This document shows positions 60,092 to 64,000 of a DNA stretch of 64,000 nucleotides, piece after piece; within the stretch, counting starts at the first letter, position 1; each line of letters opens with the position of its first letter. The notes under the pieces are model-generated. The model was not told the origin of the DNA, did no database searches, and saw only the letters and a list, made by a program, of their open reading frames with translations. The stretch comes from an uncultured bacterium (lineage in GTDB: Bacteria > Bacillota > Clostridia > Lachnospirales > Lachnospiraceae). The stretch covers positions 1 to 64,000 of the forward strand of contig CAMTMP010000013.1 in assembly GCA_947073545.1 (NCBI GenBank), given 5' to 3'. A program made the translations under genes and the position numbers.

Positions 60092-60994
60092 ATGCTGAAA
60101 AAGAAACAAAACAAAAGTTACGACAGGGTGATGTTTAATCTGATCTCCTGTCTGGTGCTGGGAATACTTTCCGTTGCCTGCGTGATTCCCTTCTGGCTGG
60201 TTATCAGCGGTTCCTTGTCAAAACAGCAGTCTATCCAGTTATACGGATACCGGCTGATTCCGCGGGAGTTCTCGCTGGATGCCTACCGGATGCTGTTTAA
60301 GATTCCGGAGGAACTGTTACGGGCATATGGAGTCACCATACTGGTGACGGTGGTGGGAACGGGACTAGGTCTTTTGATCACAAGTATGGCGGCCTATGTT
60401 CTGGCAAACAGAAATTTCCGGTACCGGTATCAGGTTTCCTTCTTCTTTTACTTTACTTCCATTTTTGGAGGAGGACTGGTTCCCTGGTATATATTTAATA
60501 CGAAGTATCTGCACTTTCACAATAATATAATCGCGCTGATTCTTCCGATTCTTGTGAATGTGACTTATCTGCTGATTTTAAAAAGCTATATGATGAGTAT
60601 ACCGGAGTCACTGTATGAATCAGCTTACCTGGATGGTGCGGGTGATCTGACGGTTTATTTCAAGATTGCGCTTCCGCTTTGCAAGGCGGGACTGGCGACG
60701 GTGGGTCTGTTTATTGCCCTGAATTACTGGAATGACTGGTACAACGCAATGCTGTTTCTGGATGAAGGGAGCAAGGAGCTTTATCCCCTGCAATACTATT
60801 TGAACAATATACTGACCAAAGCCCAGGCTATGAACGCGGCGGCGGCCCGCAGCGGGATTCCGGCAAGCGAGGTGCCGGGAGAACCGATGAAACTTGCGAT
60901 GACAGTTGTTGCAACGGGACCAATCGTGCTGCTTTATCCTTTTTTGCAAAAGTATTTTGTAAAGGGAGTGACGATTGGAGCAGTCAAAGGATAA
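60092..60994 (+). CDS. Sugar ABC transporter permease (second subunit)
   Basis: 300 aa, six hydrophobic segments. The EAA loop is SLYESAYLDGAGDLTVYFKI, and the carboxyl end has the usual KYFVKGVTIGAVKG. It pairs with the permease at 59133 to make the membrane channel. It starts 33 bp after its partner with GGAGG ahead. This CarB/YtcP-type subunit works with extracellular solute-binding proteins of the family encoded next. Confidence 0.93.
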   Translation: MLKKKQNKSYDRVMFNLISCLVLGILSVACVIPFWLVISGSLSKQQSIQLYGYRLIPREFSLDAYRMLFKIPEELLRAYGVTILVTVVGTGLGLLITSMAAYVLANRNFRYRYQVSFFFYFTSIFGGGLVPWYIFNTKYLHFHNNIIALILPILVNVTYLLILKSYMMSIPESLYESAYLDGAGDLTVYFKIALPLCKAGLATVGLFIALNYWNDWYNAMLFLDEGSKELYPLQYYLNNILTKAQAMNAAAARSGIPASEVPGEPMKLAMTVVATGPIVLLYPFLQKYFVKGVTIGAVKG

Positions 60995-61037
60995 CAATTT
61001 GAAGTTATTATAAAATTATTTTAAAGGAGGAAAAAGT

Positions 61038-62654
61038 ATGTTTAGTAAAAAGAAAAAAAGCATGTCTTTACTGCTGGCGCTCGTGGTTCTGACGACCGGA
61101 TTGTGTGCCTGTGGTGCGAAAGACGCCAATAACGGAGGGGCAGGACAGACGGATAATACGAAAGTGGAAAGTTCTGCAAAAGAACAGGAAAAGGCACCGG
61201 AAGAAACAGAAGCTGCCGGACCGGATATTTCAGAGGAAGTGACGCTTGTCATGTATCTGATTGGGGATCGCCCTGTGGATAATGACGAAGTATTTGCAAA
61301 GATCAACGAACGGTTGAAAGCGGAAATCAATGCGACGATCGATGTGAAATTTATGAGCTGGAGTGAATATGAGCAGAAATATCCTCTGATTTTTGCATCG
61401 GGTGAAGACTGGGATATCATTTATACGGCTGACTGGTGTTTCTACAATGCACAGGCTGCAAAACAGGGATTTTATGAGATCACACAGGAAGCGCTTGAAA
61501 CGTATGCGCCTATGACGGCGGAGACTATGTATCCGGAAGCGTGGGAACAGGCAAAAGTAAATGACAAGGTATATATGCTGCCGATGAACTATAAAGAAAT
61601 TACAGCGTATGTTTATATGGCAAGAGGGGATTTGATGGATAAATACAATATTACATCGGTTTCCTCACTGGATGAGGCAGAAGCCTACATGGACGCTATT
61701 GTGAAGAACGAACCTACCCTGATTCCTATTGATGTGGGATCTGACTATGATAAACTGTTTTTCTATGACCGCATGTTTAAGAAAGCGAACTGGGAAAGCG
61801 AAGAAAAGGTGATACCAATTGGGCCGTGGCAGGTAATGGCGAGTGTGAGCGAAGTAGACGATACGGTAAGCGTTGCCGGGACTTATGACCAGCCTGCATT
61901 TCAGGATGTCATCACCCGCTTAAAGGATTGGAAGGACCGGGGGTTCTGGAGTAAAAATGCGGTTGTCAACACACAGAATAATACGGAAAGTTTTCAGGCA
62001 GGAAAATCCGCGCTGGCAATGATGAATGTAAATACGGCGAAGAGTGTTTATGCTTCGGTATCTGCAGAACATCCGGATTGGGATATTCGCGTTTTCGACG
62101 CACAGGACGGCGTGCCGCCCGTATTGAATTCCTATCTGGCAAATGGAATGAGCATTTTCTCTAAATCGAAACATCCGGAGCGTGCGCTGATGGCGTTAGA
62201 TTACTTGAGAAATGATGTGGAAGTCAATAATCTGTTCTGTTACGGTATTGAAGGCAAACATTGGGAAGCGGCAGGTGACAACGCGCTTGTATCTCTTCCG
62301 GACAGCGCTAATTACGCTTATGACGGCAACTGTAACTGGGGCGTGCGCAATGATGCCAGCTGGCGTGTGGTCGAGGGAGGCATTCCGAATCTGACTGAAC
62401 TGAATCAAGTATGGCAGGAATCCGCGAGAAGTGAGCGGTATCAGACTTTCGTATTCAACGATGAGTCGGTGAAAAATGAAATTGCCGCAATGGGAGAAAT
62501 TTTCGACACAGATTATAAACTTCTGGGACTTGGATTTACAGATGATCCGGAGGCGGATATCGCGAAACTGCGCGATAAGATGGAGGCAGCAGGGGCACAG
62601 AAGGTATATGACGAGATCCAGAAACAGGGACTCGAATTTCTGGCAGCAGAGTAA
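61038..62654 (+). CDS. Extracellular sugar-binding lipoprotein of the ABC transporter
   Basis: 538 aa. Signal peptide MFSKKKKSMSLLLALVV with lipobox LCAC (lipidated Cys about 24), then a Ser/Glu/Thr linker (25-60) and the binding domain. The size and VTLVMYLIGDRPVDNDEVF start match the large LplA/YtcQ class of solute-binding proteins. It would capture an oligosaccharide outside and hand it to the two permeases. AAGGAGG lies just before the ATG. It is followed by a terminator, ending the operon. Confidence 0.93.
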   Translation: MFSKKKKSMSLLLALVVLTTGLCACGAKDANNGGAGQTDNTKVESSAKEQEKAPEETEAAGPDISEEVTLVMYLIGDRPVDNDEVFAKINERLKAEINATIDVKFMSWSEYEQKYPLIFASGEDWDIIYTADWCFYNAQAAKQGFYEITQEALETYAPMTAETMYPEAWEQAKVNDKVYMLPMNYKEITAYVYMARGDLMDKYNITSVSSLDEAEAYMDAIVKNEPTLIPIDVGSDYDKLFFYDRMFKKANWESEEKVIPIGPWQVMASVSEVDDTVSVAGTYDQPAFQDVITRLKDWKDRGFWSKNAVVNTQNNTESFQAGKSALAMMNVNTAKSVYASVSAEHPDWDIRVFDAQDGVPPVLNSYLANGMSIFSKSKHPERALMALDYLRNDVEVNNLFCYGIEGKHWEAAGDNALVSLPDSANYAYDGNCNWGVRNDASWRVVEGGIPNLTELNQVWQESARSERYQTFVFNDESVKNEIAAMGEIFDTDYKLLGLGFTDDPEADIAKLRDKMEAAGAQKVYDEIQKQGLEFLAAE

Positions 62655-62670
62655 CATATTAGAATGAGAG

Positions 62671-62699
62671 AAAGGGCGGGAATTTACCTGCCCTTTTAT
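62671..62699 (+). terminator. Rho-independent terminator
   Basis: AAAGGGCGGG (62671-62680) pairs with CCTGCCCTTT (62687-62696) with one G-U, then TATAT. End of the transporter operon. Confidence 0.7.
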
Positions 62700-62774
62700 A
62701 TTGAGAGCAGCGGGATCAGATTAAAATTTGGGAAATCGATTTGAATGTTTTGATAGAAATACAAGCGTCATAAC

Positions 62775-62803
62775 TTTACACTTTTTTATAAAACGGATAT
62801 AAT
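62775..62803 (+). promoter_or_regulatory. Sigma-A promoter of gpmI
   Basis: TTTACA (62775-62780), 17-bp spacer, TATAAT (62798-62803), 89 bp before the start codon. Confidence 0.75.
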
Positions 62804-62891
62804 AAAGCTGTATCGGGCAGGAGAGATTGCGGATATTGACAAAATAAAAGTAGTATTAGGCAAGAAGGAAATAGAAAAGGAGAAACAAGTC

Positions 62892-64000
62892 ATGGGAACA
62901 AAAAAACCGGCAGTATTGATGATTTTGGATGGCTACGGCCTCAATGAGAAGACGGAAGGGAATGCGGTTGCGCTGGCGAAGACGCCGGTGATGGACAAAC
63001 TGATGGCAGAGTGCCCTTTCGTGAAAGGAAATGCCAGCGGCATGGCGGTGGGTCTGCCTGACGGCCAGATGGGCAACTCCGAGGTGGGACACCTGAACAT
63101 GGGCGCGGGCCGTATCGTGTATCAGGAGCTTACCAGAATTACCAAAGAGATTCAGGACGGCACTTTTTTTGAAAATCCCGCCCTTCTGGATGCGGTAAAC
63201 AACTGCAAGGAGAAGGATTCCGCCCTGCATATGTTCGGACTTTTATCTGACGGCGGCGTGCACAGCCACAATACCCATCTCTACGGGCTGTTGGAACTGG
63301 CTAAGAGAAACGGGCTGACCAAGGTTTACGTTCACGCGTTTCTTGACGGAAGAGATACGCCTCCGGCAAGCGGCAGGGGCTATGTGGAGGATCTGGAGGC
63401 CGAGATGGAAAAGATCGGCGTTGGTGAGGTGGCTACCGTGACGGGACGCTACTACGCGATGGATCGTGACAATAACTACGACAGAGTGGAGAAGGCTTAT
63501 CTGGCGCTCACCAAAGGCGAGGGCTTAGAGGCGCAGAGCGGCCCTGCCGGAATCCAGGCTTCCTATGACAGGGAAGAGACGGACGAGTTTGTAAAACCTA
63601 CGGTGGTGATGAAGGACGGTGCGCCCGTAGCGACGATCAAGGACGGTGATTCCGTGATCTTCTTTAACTTCCGTCCCGACAGAGCCAGAGAGATCACCAG
63701 AAGTTTCTGCGACGATGACTTCAAAGGTTTTGCAAGGGAGAAGAGACTGGATTTGACCTATGTGTGCTTCTCTGATTACGATCCCACCATTCCGAACAAA
63801 GAGGTGGCGTTCCACAAGATTTCGGTGACCAACACATTCGGCGAGTGGCTGGCAGCGAACGGCATGAAGCAGGCGAGAATCGCGGAGACAGAGAAGTACG
63901 CCCATGTGACGTTCTTCTTCAACGGCGGCGTGGAGGAGCCAAACGAGGGAGAGACACGCATTCTGGTCAATTCGCCCAAGGACGTGGCGACCTACGACTT
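62892..64000 (+). CDS. gpmI: 2,3-bisphosphoglycerate-independent phosphoglycerate mutase (partial)
   Basis: The first 369 codons; the window ends before the stop (family length about 510). [10 protein letters not shown] at the start binds the catalytic metal; [24 protein letters not shown] holds the phosphoryl-accepting Ser. [10 protein letters not shown] and RYYAMDRD are further family landmarks. It interconverts 3- and 2-phosphoglycerate in glycolysis using Mn2+. AAGGAGAAA precedes the ATG; its own promoter is at 62775. Confidence 0.96.
   Translation, partial: MGTKKPAVLMILDGYGLNEKTEGNAVALAKTPVMDKLMAECPFVKGNASGMAVGLPDGQMGNSEVGHLNMGAGRIVYQELTRITKEIQDGTFFENPALLDAVNNCKEKDSALHMFGLLSDGGVHSHNTHLYGLLELAKRNGLTKVYVHAFLDGRDTPPASGRGYVEDLEAEMEKIGVGEVATVTGRYYAMDRDNNYDRVEKAYLALTKGEGLEAQSGPAGIQASYDREETDEFVKPTVVMKDGAPVATIKDGDSVIFFNFRPDRAREITRSFCDDDFKGFAREKRLDLTYVCFSDYDPTIPNKEVAFHKISVTNTFGEWLAANGMKQARIAETEKYAHVTFFFNGGVEEPNEGETRILVNSPKDVATYD

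Noticed and set aside
1..64000. CRISPR arrays, tRNA and rRNA genes
   Set aside because: No regularly spaced repeats, tRNA cloverleaf boxes or conserved rRNA stretches were seen on either strand.

Overview
The window looks like a chromosomal segment of an anaerobic Firmicute, most likely a motile gut Lachnospiraceae-type Clostridium relative. This is an inference. It rests on moderate GC, strong AGGAGG ribosome sites, an LplB/YtcP-type sugar ABC transporter with a YesM/YesN two-component pair, AmmeMemoRadiSam proteins, two chemotaxis receptors, sigma-28-like promoters and MecA. No rRNA, tRNA, CRISPR array or intact transposase gene was seen.

Layout. 1-900: degenerate remnants of an integrative element (zinc-ribbon and sigma-like fragments). 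900-4530: serine hydrolase, MerR regulator and MATE exporter; both flanking genes carry the same 19-bp-spacer MerR-type promoter. 4630-19717: a 15-kb, six-gene, tightly coupled operon of very large uncharacterised proteins (2003, 394, 301, 1103, 543 and 627 aa), the last with a Hint (Hedgehog/intein-like) domain. It runs with a 19-bp gap into a fused Memo-AMMECR1 gene and then the radical SAM partner. 22-27 kb: two unrelated proteins sharing an NGIG N-terminus and an upstream sequence block, a TetR/7-TM membrane protein pair with three matching operators, a FAD/Rieske oxidoreductase and a broken tocopherol-cyclase-like gene. 27.2-31.1 kb: a MotA/TolQ-like channel, an OmpA/MotB-like stator protein and a MutS-family ATPase, resembling the ZorAB core of Zorya with an unusual third partner. 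31.3-37.5 kb: two chemotaxis receptors, an FMN-binding lipoprotein and a coiled-coil NGIG-type protein.

37.6-45 kb: a NahK-like sugar kinase, then a TetR-controlled lipid or peptide-like biosynthetic operon (SCP2 protein, alpha/beta hydrolase, stand-alone condensation enzyme, acyl carrier protein, AMP ligase). 45-52 kb: housekeeping and regulatory genes (Rrf2, BlaI/BlaR1-like pair, MecA, DEAD-box helicase). 52.3-62.7 kb: a glycan-use locus with GH29 fucosidase, a DUF4091/GH123-like hydrolase, sensor kinase, AraC-type response regulator, two permeases and a solute-binding lipoprotein. 62.9 kb to the end: gpmI, cut by the window edge.

The two best candidates for an undescribed system are the 15-kb Hint-containing operon and the MotA-OmpA-MutS operon. 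Several small non-coding elements recur: a two-hairpin repeat (two full copies, one partial), a MITE-like palindromic element that supplies the 3' end of a glycoside hydrolase gene, and three sigma-28-like promoters on the minus strand. All calls come from reading the sequence and from memory of protein families; no database search was run.
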